From Nitrospira sp. (lineage in GTDB: Bacteria; Nitrospirota; Nitrospiria; Nitrospirales; Nitrospiraceae): DNA of 64,000 nt. The position numbers and the translations under genes were made by a program. The stretch's first letter is position 1; every line of letters begins with the position of its first letter. Shown in pieces: positions 1 to 7,832 of this stretch. The stretch lies in NCBI GenBank assembly GCA_029194725.1, contig JARFXQ010000001.1, positions 186,001-250,000 of the forward strand, in the 5' to 3' direction. The notes beneath the pieces are model-generated. The model did no database searches. It was not told the origin of the DNA and saw nothing but the letters and a program-made list of their open reading frames with translations.

Positions 1-636
1 CAAACGCCTCGGCCTCGTTGAGGACTTCCCGCAGGCGGATCATGGTCGCGGCAGGGTCAATGCGCTGGTCGCTGTCGAGACGGCGGAAATCAGCGTCGGT
101 GTATCGAGCCAGGCGGCGAATCTCGCCGATCATGCCTTCCGGGGTGAAGCCCACCGCTTTCCCAGTGGCAGCCCAAATGACCGCGCCAAGCGCGAGAATA
201 CGTTCATGCACGGTCAACAAATCCACCACGTCACGCGGCTCCCGACGGCCATAAGCGGCGGCGACTTTATTGGTGGCGAGGTCGACCGGGTGCAAGACGT
301 ACCCGAACGTGTCATCGCGCATCGCCGAAAAAAACCGAACTCGCTATCGACCACCCATTCAAGTCTTGTGGTCGCCTGCTCACGCGCCGCGAGCACGGCG
401 TACATGGTTGGCTCGCGCCTGATCCATTCCAGAGCATACCCATGCTGTTCCAGCACGGCGGCATCGGTCTGTGCGGCCCTCGCCACCCGGTCTTCGCGGT
501 CGTGAAACACATCTATATCACCTGAATAACGCGGGGCGTCCACATTGAGCGGCGTACTCCCGGCGATGTAACTTTCAGGGTCGCGGTGCGCAGCGATCAG
601 GCGAAGAATGTCGGACTGGATTCTAGAGAGAGGCAC
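1..636 (-). pseudogene. Nucleotidyltransferase-like protein, frameshifted and cut by window edge
   Basis: The reading frame from the GTG at 636 gives an N-terminal region with a nucleotidyltransferase-fold signature: the stretch AGSTPLN followed by SGDIDVFHD, i.e. a GS motif and a D-x-D metal-binding pair. At the A7 run 328-334 (T7 in the gene) the frame breaks. With one extra base the protein continues convincingly (FGYVLHPVDLATNKVAAAYG, then a helical tail running off position 1). It overlaps the upstream small gene by 14 bp, so the two are probably co-expressed. The role is unknown; such proteins occur as putative toxin or nucleotidyl-transfer partners of short helical proteins. Either a real frameshift or a homopolymer error. 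Confidence 0.65.
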
Positions 637-844
637 GGCGGCAAGCCTTCTCAATCTGTTCAGCCAAACGCCGCGCGTCGCGGTCGCCTTCAACCCGCAA
701 ACTCTGCGTAATCGCCAGCGCATCGGCAGGGGTAGGTTCCGCGACAGCCTTGCTACTCCATAAGGCACGCGCGCCGAACTGCTCGAAAGCGCGGCGGTAC
801 AGCGTGGCGTAGTCCTCTGGCGTGTCGGTCGTCTCGATCGTCAT
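623..844 (-). CDS. Small hypothetical protein paired with nucleotidyltransferase
   Basis: A 73-residue, mostly helical, charged protein starting MTIETTDTPEDYATLYRRAF. No signal peptide or membrane segment is visible. Its stop lies inside the start of the downstream nucleotidyltransferase-like gene, so the two form a translationally coupled pair. Small helical proteins in this position often act as antitoxin or specificity partners, but that is an inference from context. I do not recognise a named family. Confidence 0.6.
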   Translation of the reverse strand: MTIETTDTPEDYATLYRRAFEQFGARALWSSKAVAEPTPADALAITQSLRVEGDRDARRLAEQIEKACRRASL

Positions 845-1085
845 AGGGCTGTGCTTACCATGTCTGCGCGGCTAATGCCAGCATTCATCCGGGATCATCG
901 CTTCGAATCGCCCTCATTGCCAGTTGTCATGTTTCATGAGGAGTAAGTGCTGGAATACACACCAATGCCGGTGTTACCGTATTACAACTCTTTGTTTCAT
1001 AATCCCAATATGCACTCTTAGAGCCCCGAAGTTACGTACCTCTACGCTGCGCACATGGCACGGAGGGGCAGAGGCTACTGGATGT

Positions 1086-1283
1086 TCACCTCCCCCGATG
1101 CGCCAGCGCTTCCTCGATCTTCTTATCAGTTTTGTACTGGCTTAAGCTGTACACCGCCCAGATCGTCGCCGGAATCCAGCCAATGAGCGTGAGCTGAAGA
1201 ATCAGGCAAAGGATACCTGCGAGAGGTTTACCGATAGTGAAGAACGTGAGCCACGGAAGAAGAAAGGCTATCAATAAGCGCAT
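1086..1283 (-). CDS. Pmp3/YqaE (UPF0057) family small membrane protein
   Basis: A 65-residue protein with two hydrophobic helices (about residues 3-23 and 25-48) separated by a GKPLAG turn, and the family-typical sequence LQLTLIGWIPATIWAVYSL. The Pmp3/YqaE family consists of short inner-membrane proteolipids linked to membrane potential and salt or cold stress in other organisms. The length matches the family (50-65 residues). ATG at 1283. It stands alone downstream of the tRNA genes, with no partner that narrows its role. Confidence 0.85.
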   Translation of the reverse strand: MRLLIAFLLPWLTFFTIGKPLAGILCLILQLTLIGWIPATIWAVYSLSQYKTDKKIEEALAHRGR

Positions 1284-1441
1284 GTCTCAACTCATCCTTG
1301 TAAGAACCACATTGAAACGACTCCTATGACTACACGTTATCGAGAACCGACCAACCAAGGCAAGAAGCGTTGCGCACATCAGGCACGTCCCAGAGCCTAA
1401 AAAGGCCAGAACCCGTGATAGGGATCTAGAAACGAGAGAAA

Positions 1442-1515
1442 TGGCTGGGGGACTAGGAATCGAACCTAGGTAGCCGGCTCCAAAGGCCGGCGTCCTACCG
1501 CTAGACGATCCCCCA
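1442..1515 (-). tRNA. tRNA-Gln (anticodon TTG)
   Basis: A 74-nt cloverleaf with encoded CCA, read on the minus strand. The acceptor stem TGGGGGA pairs with TCCCCCA. The anticodon stem CCGGC/GCCGG encloses loop CTTTGGA, giving anticodon TTG. The T-arm is CCTAG-GTTCGAT-CTAGT-like, with the standard TTC. The discriminator base is G. It is the second of two tandem tRNA-Gln genes downstream of gltX. Confidence 0.95.
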
Positions 1516-1561
1516 GCGCGGTACGTGGCACATCGTAATGCGGGAGCGGAGAGAGGAATTT

Positions 1562-1635
1562 TGGCTGGGGGACTAGGAATCGAACCTAGGTAGTCAGATC
1601 CAGAGACTGACGTCCTACCGCTAGACGATCCCCCA
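1562..1635 (-). tRNA. tRNA-Gln (anticodon CTG)
   Basis: A 74-nt cloverleaf with encoded CCA. It shares the acceptor stem, D-arm and T-arm of its neighbour almost exactly and differs in the anticodon arm: stem TCAGT/TCTGA (with a T-T mismatch at 31:39) and loop CTCTGGA, anticodon CTG. The near-identity outside the anticodon arm suggests tandem duplication. It lies about 70 bp beyond the gltX stop, so co-transcription with the synthetase gene is possible. Confidence 0.95.
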
Positions 1636-1705
1636 ACCAACGTTCACAGTAATATATCGATTGCAATTCCGTCAAGATCGACGCGGGTTTGGCAGGAGAA
1701 ACCCT

Positions 1706-3121
1706 TCATCCCGTGGAGGCGCGCTCAAGCCCTTTGCGGAGGCGAAACAGGGTCCGGCCACGGCCCAGCACTTCCATCACCTCAAAGAGTCCAGGGCTTG
1801 CCGTCCGTCCGGTCAAGGCGACACGAACCGGCTGGGCCAATGCACTCATCTTGACTCCTTCTTCCTCGACCAACTTCTTGAAACTCTCTTCCCAAACCTG
1901 TTTGGAAAAGCTGGGAAACGCCTCAAAGCGCGCAAGAAGTTTGTGCAGCAAGGGAGCGACCGTGGGGGTGAGAAATTTCTTGGCTGCCTCCATATCAAAT
2001 TGGGCCTCTTGTCCAAAATACGGCTTCACCCATTCCACCATCTCGACCAGCGTTTTGGCCCGCTCCTTTACCAAAACCACCAGCTGTGCAAGCCACTCAT
2101 CCGAAACTGCTTCGACTTCCTTCCCCAACCCCGCTTGCTCCAACAACGGTACAAGCGCTTGGGCGACTTGTCCTGGAGGACTGGTCTTGATGTATTCGGC
2201 ATTCATCCAGAGCAACTTGTCCGGGTTGAAGATTGCCGCCGACTTCTGCACGTGATCCCACGAGAATTTTTCAATCAACTCCTGCCGGGTGAAGAGCTCT
2301 TGATCCCCGTGGGACCAGCCGAGCCGCACCAGATAGTTGACCATGGCATCGGGCAGATAGCCCATGTCTTTGTAAGCCATGATCGAGGTAGCACCGTGAC
2401 GCTTGGAGAGCCGCGTTTTATCCGCCCCTAAAATCATCGGCAGATGCCCAAAGCGCGGAACGGGAAAGCCCAGCGCCGCGAAGATGGGAATCTGCCTCGG
2501 CGTGTTGGTCAAATGATCATCCCCTCGCACGACATCTGTGATGCCCATCAGCGCGTCGTCGACCACGACGGAAAAATTGTAGGTCGGATAGCCGTTGGAC
2601 CGGAGGATGATCACATCATCCAGAACGGCGTTGTCGAAGACGACTTTTCCTTTGATCAAGTCATCGATGACTGTCTGACCCTCTTGCGGCGCCCTAAACC
2701 GCAGCGCGGCGTCCTTGGGCGGATCGACTATTCCAAGATTACGGCAGCGACCGTCATAGCGCGGTGACAACCCTTTGGCTTCAGCCTCTTTTCGTCGGGC
2801 CTCCAACTCCTCCGCCTTACAGACACACCAGTAGGCATGCCTCGTCTCGAACAATTTCATCGCGTGGCTGCGATAGAGATCCATCCGCTCCGTTTGACGA
2901 AATGGCCCTTCATCCCAATCGAGCCCAACCCACTTCATTCCATCGATAATGGCTTGAATCGATTCGTCGGTCGACCGACTTTGATCGGTATCCTCGATGC
3001 GAAGAATGAAGACACCCTTCTGCCGGCGCGCAAAGAGCCAATTGAACAGAGCCGTATGCACTCCACCGATATGGAGAAACCCTGTCGGGCTGGGAGCAAA
3101 CCTGACGCGAACCTCACTCAT
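1706..3121 (-). CDS. gltX: Glutamyl-tRNA synthetase
   Basis: A 471-residue class I aminoacyl-tRNA synthetase that charges tRNA-Glu, and in many bacteria also tRNA-Gln for later amidation by GatCAB. The HIGH-type motif HIGG lies near residue 17 (PSPTGFLHIGGVHTALFN) and the KMSKS-type motif is KTRLSKRHG near residue 244. The start was set at the ATG at 3121 because family similarity begins with SEVRVRFAPSPTG; an upstream in-frame start would add 13 unrelated residues. Two tRNA-Gln genes follow directly, which fits a non-discriminating enzyme, but specificity cannot be read from sequence by eye. Confidence 0.95.
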   Translation of the reverse strand: MSEVRVRFAPSPTGFLHIGGVHTALFNWLFARRQKGVFILRIEDTDQSRSTDESIQAIIDGMKWVGLDWDEGPFRQTERMDLYRSHAMKLFETRHAYWCVCKAEELEARRKEAEAKGLSPRYDGRCRNLGIVDPPKDAALRFRAPQEGQTVIDDLIKGKVVFDNAVLDDVIILRSNGYPTYNFSVVVDDALMGITDVVRGDDHLTNTPRQIPIFAALGFPVPRFGHLPMILGADKTRLSKRHGATSIMAYKDMGYLPDAMVNYLVRLGWSHGDQELFTRQELIEKFSWDHVQKSAAIFNPDKLLWMNAEYIKTSPPGQVAQALVPLLEQAGLGKEVEAVSDEWLAQLVVLVKERAKTLVEMVEWVKPYFGQEAQFDMEAAKKFLTPTVAPLLHKLLARFEAFPSFSKQVWEESFKKLVEEEGVKMSALAQPVRVALTGRTASPGLFEVMEVLGRGRTLFRLRKGLERASTG

Positions 3122-3247
3122 GATGAAGTGTCCCTTCTTCACACAGAACGGATCGCACATCTATAACACGCCATGAAAGTCCTTGCACCTCGCCTTCCTG
3201 CTTCCATCTTCTGACGGCTTCTGTTATGACGATGCCGGAAGGTGAGG

Positions 3248-3952
3248 ATGGCCGAACTTTCGCAGCCCGCCACGGTACTTTCTGTAACCGATCTCACCCC
3301 CCATGTCCGCCAACTTGTAGTCAAACCCAACAGGACAAAAATCTCCTTTCAGCCGGGACAATGGGTATCTCTCAAACTACCCATAGGACCAAAGCCGCCG
3401 CTCAACCGCGCCTATTCCATGGCCGATCTCTCGTCTCCATCCGGAGAGTTGACGCTGGTATTCGATCGTGTTCTCGGTGGATTGGGCTCCAATTATCTGT
3501 ATCAGCTAAAGCCCGGAGATGAAATTCCTTTATCCGGCCCGTATGGAAATTTTGTCCTGCCTCAGCCGCTCGATCGAGAGCTGTTACTAATCGCTCGCTA
3601 CACAGGGCTTGTTCCGATACGCTGTCTGCTGAAGCAGATATTTTTCGCCGAACTCCAAACTCCCGTTCTATTGATCGCCCTGGCGCCTCACGAAGAGGAG
3701 GTCTTGTTCCATCAGGAATGGCTCACCATGGCCATGCAACATCGCTCTTTCCGCTATCTTCCGCTGGTCGCTCAGAACGGAGAGGCGGAAGCCGTTGAAA
3801 AAGCCGTGGCCATGCTCACGCCGCCGGTCAAAGGACAGCCCAAAGTCGTTCCCATGCTGTGCGGTACCAAAGCCTTCGTCCGTCCCCTACGTACATATTT
3901 TACGGAAGGAGGTTACGACCGAAAGGAGGTGAAGGTAGAGACGTACGATTGA
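3248..3952 (+). CDS. FAD-binding oxidoreductase (ferredoxin-NADP reductase fold)
   Basis: A protein of about 234 residues with a ferredoxin-reductase-type FAD domain at the N-terminus: the FAD-binding R-x-Y-S motif (NRAYSMA, near residue 60), PGQWVSL before it and LSGPYGNF after it. The C-terminal half resembles the NAD(P)-binding domain and ends in VKVETYD. Such proteins pass electrons between NAD(P)H and a ferredoxin, cytochrome or oxygenase. The ATG at 3248 is preferred over a GTG six bases upstream because AAGG sits 6 bp before it. The gene converges on a [2Fe-2S] ferredoxin gene 22 bp away, a possible redox partner (inference). Confidence 0.85.
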   Translation: MAELSQPATVLSVTDLTPHVRQLVVKPNRTKISFQPGQWVSLKLPIGPKPPLNRAYSMADLSSPSGELTLVFDRVLGGLGSNYLYQLKPGDEIPLSGPYGNFVLPQPLDRELLLIARYTGLVPIRCLLKQIFFAELQTPVLLIALAPHEEEVLFHQEWLTMAMQHRSFRYLPLVAQNGEAEAVEKAVAMLTPPVKGQPKVVPMLCGTKAFVRPLRTYFTEGGYDRKEVKVETYD

Positions 3953-3974
3953 AAATGACGCGCGACGGGACGAA

Positions 3975-4391
3975 TCAGTGCCCCTCCCGCACCAGATTTT
4001 TATTGACGGCCGGAATTTCGACGATGATATCCTTGGTTCCGTTCGGCACACACTGACACCCAAGACGAGACTGTAATGTCGTCATGGGAGCTTCGTCCAG
4101 CTGATCATATTCATCGTCTGTGCCTTCGTTGCAAGTTTCCAGTCCCTGCTTCACGATGACGTGACAGGTCGAACAGGCGCACACACCACCACAGACATGC
4201 TCCAAATCCACTCCGTGACCCATCGCAATATCCAAAATGCTCCCCGGTAGCCCAGTGGCACCGTAAGGAATACTTTCTGGATTGACCGAAACTGTGGTCG
4301 AACTCCCATTTGGTTGGATAAACGTCACGGTATAGGAGGTTGTTGGAAGCTCAGAATCGACTTTTTCAATATACGGGTTTGTCCCGCCCAT
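3975..4391 (-). CDS. fdx: [2Fe-2S] ferredoxin, ISC/adrenodoxin type
   Basis: 138 residues. The cluster ligands have adrenodoxin/ISC-ferredoxin spacing: C-x5-C-x2-C within CGGVCACSTC and a fourth Cys in LGCQC about 35 residues on. ISC ferredoxins supply electrons for Fe-S assembly on IscU. The ATG at 4391 is chosen for the AAGGAA ribosome site upstream; the longer frame back to 4520 lacks ferredoxin similarity. The N-terminal extension of about 25 residues before SYTVTFIQ is longer than in E. coli Fdx. It is transcribed away from iscR across a shared intergenic region carrying a strong palindrome, so it is probably under the same regulator. Confidence 0.92.
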   Translation of the reverse strand: MGGTNPYIEKVDSELPTTSYTVTFIQPNGSSTTVSVNPESIPYGATGLPGSILDIAMGHGVDLEHVCGGVCACSTCHVIVKQGLETCNEGTDDEYDQLDEAPMTTLQSRLGCQCVPNGTKDIIVEIPAVNKNLVREGH

Positions 4392-4479
4392 GTGCTTGTT
4401 CCTTTCTGAAATAGCGCTGGACTTTGACTCTGTATTGACACCAGAGAAACCTGCGTGATAGTCTTTACCCGACCAAGAT

Positions 4480-4506
4480 GATCGGAGACTATTATAGTCT
4501 CCGATC
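4480..4506. promoter_or_regulatory. IscR-like operator palindrome between fdx and iscR
   Basis: A perfect 27-bp inverted repeat: arms GATCGGAGACTAT and ATAGTCTCCGATC around one T. Its core GACTATTATAGTC fits the central part of the published E. coli IscR type 1 site, GACT-RWWWY-AGTC. The outer flanks do not match that consensus. It lies 21 bp upstream of the iscR-like start and 88 bp upstream of divergent fdx, the expected position for autoregulation. Site assignment is an inference from core match and position. Confidence 0.75.
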
Positions 4507-4526
4507 AAATGGATCGGCAATAGTAA

Positions 4527-5000
4527 ATGTTGAGGATTTCAAAAAAGGCTGATTACGCACTCATGGCGCTGCAACACATCGCTTCGGTCCAGTTCGGCGA
4601 TGTGACTCCTGGCCGTGTGGTGAATACGAAAGAGATCGCTGAAGAATACAACATTCCCCTGGAGCTATTGGCAAAGGTTCTTCAGGCTCTCTCAAAGAAC
4701 GGTCTCATCGAAAGCCACAACGGCCCCAAAGGGGGCTATCTTCTGGCACGAAGCGCCCGACAAATCACTATCGCGCAGATCCTCGAAGGTATCGAAGGTC
4801 CTCTGGGCATCACCGACTGCTCGCATGAAAGAGATGGCGAATTCTGTATGCAGCGCGAACACTGCAACATCCGTACGCCGCTGCTGAAAATCCAAGACAG
4901 CATCTACCAATTACTGAACAACATGACGTTAGGGGACATGCTGGGCGGCACGCCCCTTATTACGATTCAGTCTCCCTCGACACAAGGAGTCGAACGATGA
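4527..5000 (+). CDS. iscR: Rrf2-family Fe-S cluster regulator IscR
   Basis: 157 residues. The N-terminal winged helix ([19 protein letters not shown], then GGYLLAR in the wing) is typical of the Rrf2 family. Three Cys that would hold a [2Fe-2S] cluster lie in [16 protein letters not shown], spaced C-x8-C-x5-C; E. coli IscR has C-x5-C-x5-C, so the first spacing is longer. IscR represses the isc operon when holo and activates other genes when apo. It is the first gene of the isc operon, its stop overlaps the iscS start (ATGA), and a palindromic operator lies directly upstream. Confidence 0.93.
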   Translation: MLRISKKADYALMALQHIASVQFGDVTPGRVVNTKEIAEEYNIPLELLAKVLQALSKNGLIESHNGPKGGYLLARSARQITIAQILEGIEGPLGITDCSHERDGEFCMQREHCNIRTPLLKIQDSIYQLLNNMTLGDMLGGTPLITIQSPSTQGVER

Positions 5001-6214
5001 AGCTTCCTATTTTTCTCGATAACCATTCCACCACTCCAATGGACCCGCGAGTTCTGGAAACCATGCTGCCGTATTTCATCGAGAAATTCGGTAACGCCGC
5101 CAGTCGGAATCATGCCTTTGGCTGGGCCGCAGAAGAAGCGGTGGAACAAGCTCGCAAACAAATCGCGAAGCTTATCAAAGCCGACTCAAAAGAAATCGTC
5201 TTCACCAGCGGCGCCACTGAATCGGACAACCTGGCGTTGAAGGGCGTCTTGGAGATGTACAAAGAGAAAGGTACTCACATCATCACCTCGTCCACGGAAC
5301 ATCGGGCCGTGCTCGATACGGCCAAGTCCCTTGAAGCCAAAGGGCTCGCAACCGTGACCTACCTGCCGGTCGACAAGTACGGCATGGTGAGCTCACAGGA
5401 TGTACAAAATGCCATCACCGACAAGACAATCCTGATCTCGATCATGCTGGCCAATAACGAAATCGGCACGATCAATCCCATCCAGGAGATCGGCAAGATT
5501 GCGAAAGCAAGAGGGGTGCTCTTCCATTGTGATGCCACCCAGGGTGTCGGGAAAATACCGGTCGATGTCCAAGCCATGGGCATTGATCTGATGTCGTTCT
5601 CAGCTCACAAGCTTTACGGTCCTAAGGGAGTCGGTGCGCTCTACGTCAGGAAGCGGAACCCCCGCGTACGCATCGCGGCCCAGATGGACGGAGGAGGCCA
5701 TGAGCGCGGCATGCGATCCGGCACCTTAGCAGTTCCGCTGATTGTGGGATTCGGGAAAGCCTGCGACATCTGCGAGCAGGAGATGGCGACGGAAGCAGCG
5801 CGGCTGACGAAAATGCGTGACCGCCTTCAGGCCGACATTATGGCGGCGCTTGAGGAAAGCTACTTGAACGGCCATCCGACCAACCGGCTACCGGGCAATC
5901 TCAATATTTCGTTCGCCTACGTCGAGGGGGAGTCGCTGCTCATGGGCATGAAGGACATCGCGCTCTCGTCCGGATCGGCCTGCACGTCGGCCACACTGGA
6001 ACCTTCCTACGTGTTGCGCGCACTCGGCGTCGGGACGGAGCTCGCCCACTCCTCAATCCGTTTCGGCTTGGGCCGATTCAACAGCGATGAGGAGATTGAC
6101 TATACGATCAAGAAGGTTATTGAGATCGTTACCAAGTTGCGGGAAATGTCTCCGCTCTATGAAATGGCAAAAGAGGGCGTGGATCTGAAATCCGTTCAGT
6201 GGGCGGCACACTAA
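4997..6214 (+). CDS. iscS: Cysteine desulfurase IscS
   Basis: 405 residues, the normal IscS length. It is a PLP enzyme that removes sulfur from L-cysteine as a persulfide for Fe-S assembly on IscU. Visible features are the N-terminal [14 protein letters not shown], the PLP-binding Lys in [10 protein letters not shown], the substrate region TSGATESDN and the persulfide Cys in SGSACTS, on the long flexible loop of group I desulfurases. Its start overlaps the iscR stop, giving translational coupling; iscU follows after 32 bp with a GGAGGA site. Confidence 0.97.
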   Translation: MKLPIFLDNHSTTPMDPRVLETMLPYFIEKFGNAASRNHAFGWAAEEAVEQARKQIAKLIKADSKEIVFTSGATESDNLALKGVLEMYKEKGTHIITSSTEHRAVLDTAKSLEAKGLATVTYLPVDKYGMVSSQDVQNAITDKTILISIMLANNEIGTINPIQEIGKIAKARGVLFHCDATQGVGKIPVDVQAMGIDLMSFSAHKLYGPKGVGALYVRKRNPRVRIAAQMDGGGHERGMRSGTLAVPLIVGFGKACDICEQEMATEAARLTKMRDRLQADIMAALEESYLNGHPTNRLPGNLNISFAYVEGESLLMGMKDIALSSGSACTSATLEPSYVLRALGVGTELAHSSIRFGLGRFNSDEEIDYTIKKVIEIVTKLREMSPLYEMAKEGVDLKSVQWAAH

Positions 6215-6246
6215 CTGAGACACAACGTCTATTTTCGGAGGACACC

Positions 6247-6645
6247 ATGGCATACAGCGAGAAGGTCGTCGATCATTTCAACAACCCCCGTAACATGGGA
6301 AGTTTTAAGAAGGGCGAAGAAGGGGTCGGTACCGGGATGGTGGGAGCTCCCGAGTGCGGAGACGTGATGAAGCTGCAGATCAAAGTACAAAACGATACGA
6401 TCGTCGATGCCAAGTTTAAGACCTTCGGCTGCGGGTCGGCGATCGCCAGCTCCAGTCTGGCTACCGAATGGCTCAAGGGAAAGACGATCGATGAAGCCCA
6501 GAAGATCAAGAACACGGACATTGTGCAGGAATTGAATCTTCCACCGGTGAAAATTCATTGCTCGGTCCTCGCAGAGGATGCCATTAAGGCCGCATTGGCC
6601 GATTATCAGAAGAAGACTGACGAGCAGCCGGCTGGCACCAAGTAA
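6247..6645 (+). CDS. iscU: Fe-S cluster scaffold IscU
   Basis: 132 residues. The three cluster-ligand Cys are at 37 (APECGD), 62 (GCGSAIASSS) and 105 (IHCSVLAE). The HscA-recognition motif LPPVK is intact at 98-102, which matches the hscA gene downstream. ATG at 6247 follows GGAGGAC. The C-terminus has a short extension, KKTDEQPAGTK. Confidence 0.97.
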   Translation: MAYSEKVVDHFNNPRNMGSFKKGEEGVGTGMVGAPECGDVMKLQIKVQNDTIVDAKFKTFGCGSAIASSSLATEWLKGKTIDEAQKIKNTDIVQELNLPPVKIHCSVLAEDAIKAALADYQKKTDEQPAGTK

Positions 6646-6667
6646 CCGTCACGAAGGGAGCGCCACA

Positions 6668-7024
6668 ATGGATACCACGAATGTCGAGGCTCAGACTCCG
6701 CTCATCTCACTCACCGACGCAGCCTTGAAAGAAGTCAAGCGGCTGATTAATGTCCAAGGAATCGAGGAAGGCGGACTGCGTCTCGGGGTGAAGGGGGGCG
6801 GCTGTTCGGGCCTCAGCTATACGATTAACTTCGATGACAAGATCGGACAGTACGATCAAGTCCATGAGATCAATGGCATCAAGGTGATCGTGGATGCCAA
6901 GAGCGCCATCTATCTCCAGGGCACTCAATTGGATTATCAAAAAGACCTCATGGGCGGGAACTTCAAATTCCTCAACCCGAACGCCAATAAGACCTGCGGC
7001 TGCGGAGAATCGTTCTCGGCCTGA
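6668..7024 (+). CDS. iscA: A-type Fe-S carrier IscA
   Basis: 118 residues. The HesB/IscA fold carries the three conserved Cys: GGGCSGLSY and, near the C-terminus, TCGCGESF. A-type carriers move iron or [Fe-S] clusters to target proteins. The N-terminus has about 12 extra residues (MDTTNVEAQTP) before the usual start of similarity at ISLTDAA. It lies 22 bp after iscU with AAGGGAG upstream. A strong terminator hairpin follows 26 bp after its stop, separating it from hscB. Confidence 0.95.
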   Translation: MDTTNVEAQTPLISLTDAALKEVKRLINVQGIEEGGLRLGVKGGGCSGLSYTINFDDKIGQYDQVHEINGIKVIVDAKSAIYLQGTQLDYQKDLMGGNFKFLNPNANKTCGCGESFSA

Positions 7025-7050
7025 TTCGATACGAGCAGAAGAAACCGACC

Positions 7051-7080
7051 GGACATGGCGCACGCGCCATGTCCGTTTTT
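7051..7080 (+). terminator. Rho-independent terminator between iscA and hscB
   Basis: An 11-bp perfect stem, GGACATGGCGC / GCGCCATGTCC, with a very tight loop (effectively 9-10 bp plus a 4-nt loop), followed by GTTTTT. It lies in the middle of a co-directional operon, five bases before the first candidate hscB start. It should lower expression of hscB-hscA-iscX relative to iscRSUA, or mark a separate promoter for them. Confidence 0.8.
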
Positions 7081-7084
7081 GCTC

Positions 7085-7807
7085 ATGGATAACAATCAAC
7101 CATTATCTCATTCAGATCCTCGTCGCCAGCTGCGGATGGCCCGGAGCATGTGCTGGCATTGTCAGTCCGAAGTGACGGGCGAATACTTCTGTGAACGTTG
7201 CGTGAAAGTCCAACCGGTTTCAAAGGACACCGACTATTTCACCTGCCTCGGGTTCCCACGGCGCCTCGCGCTCGACCCAAAGCAATTGGAGGCCAAGTTC
7301 TACGAACTGAGTCGGACATTTCATCCAGACTTTTATCAGACCAAGAGCACGAACGAACAGACAATCAGTCTCAGCAATGCCGCTGTCCTCAATACGGCCT
7401 ATCGCACGCTCCGTGACCCCATTCAACGAGCGGAGTACCTATTGGCCCTAGAAACCGGCTCGGTCAAAGACATTCGAACTTCTCCCCCGGCCGATCTCTT
7501 TGAGGAGATTCTAGAGCTACAAGATACCTTGGAAGAATACCGGGCATCGGATCGTGGCTCGGATCAGGGCCATCGGCTCCGCGCCACTCTCCAGACAGAA
7601 CAGGAGGCGTTGGAGAGACGCAAAGGAGAAATGGAATCTCAACTTCGGCGGTTGTTTGCCGACTGGGACAAGTTGCAAGACACCGGAGAAGCGACGAGCC
7701 AAGCGAGGGCGGAACGGGACAGAATCCTGAAACAAATGCGCGCCCTACTATCGCATCGGACCTATGTCAACAATATCGTCAATGACTTAGCGGCAACAAT
7801 CGCCTGA
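7085..7807 (+). CDS. hscB: Fe-S co-chaperone HscB with N-terminal zinc-finger-like motif
   Basis: A J-domain protein that delivers IscU to HscA. The J-domain signature HPD is at residues 80-82 (RTFHPDFYQ), followed by the C-terminal helical IscU-binding region. Before the J-domain are two Cys pairs (C23-x2-C26 and C36-x2-C39, in CWHC and CERC). These are absent from E. coli HscB but resemble the zinc-binding tetracysteine of eukaryotic HSCB. The start is uncertain: ATGs at 7085, 7136 and 7148 all keep the Cys motif and none has a clear ribosome site; an earlier frame start would lie inside the terminator. Confidence 0.9.
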   Translation: MDNNQPLSHSDPRRQLRMARSMCWHCQSEVTGEYFCERCVKVQPVSKDTDYFTCLGFPRRLALDPKQLEAKFYELSRTFHPDFYQTKSTNEQTISLSNAAVLNTAYRTLRDPIQRAEYLLALETGSVKDIRTSPPADLFEEILELQDTLEEYRASDRGSDQGHRLRATLQTEQEALERRKGEMESQLRRLFADWDKLQDTGEATSQARAERDRILKQMRALLSHRTYVNNIVNDLAATIA

Positions 7808-7832
7808 GAACCTCTTTTTCAGCACTTGTGAT

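Noticed and set aside
1287..1640. Minus-strand protein frame across the tRNA genes
   Set aside because: It is the translation of the two tRNA-Gln genes (repeated GGSSSGRT pattern), not a protein gene.
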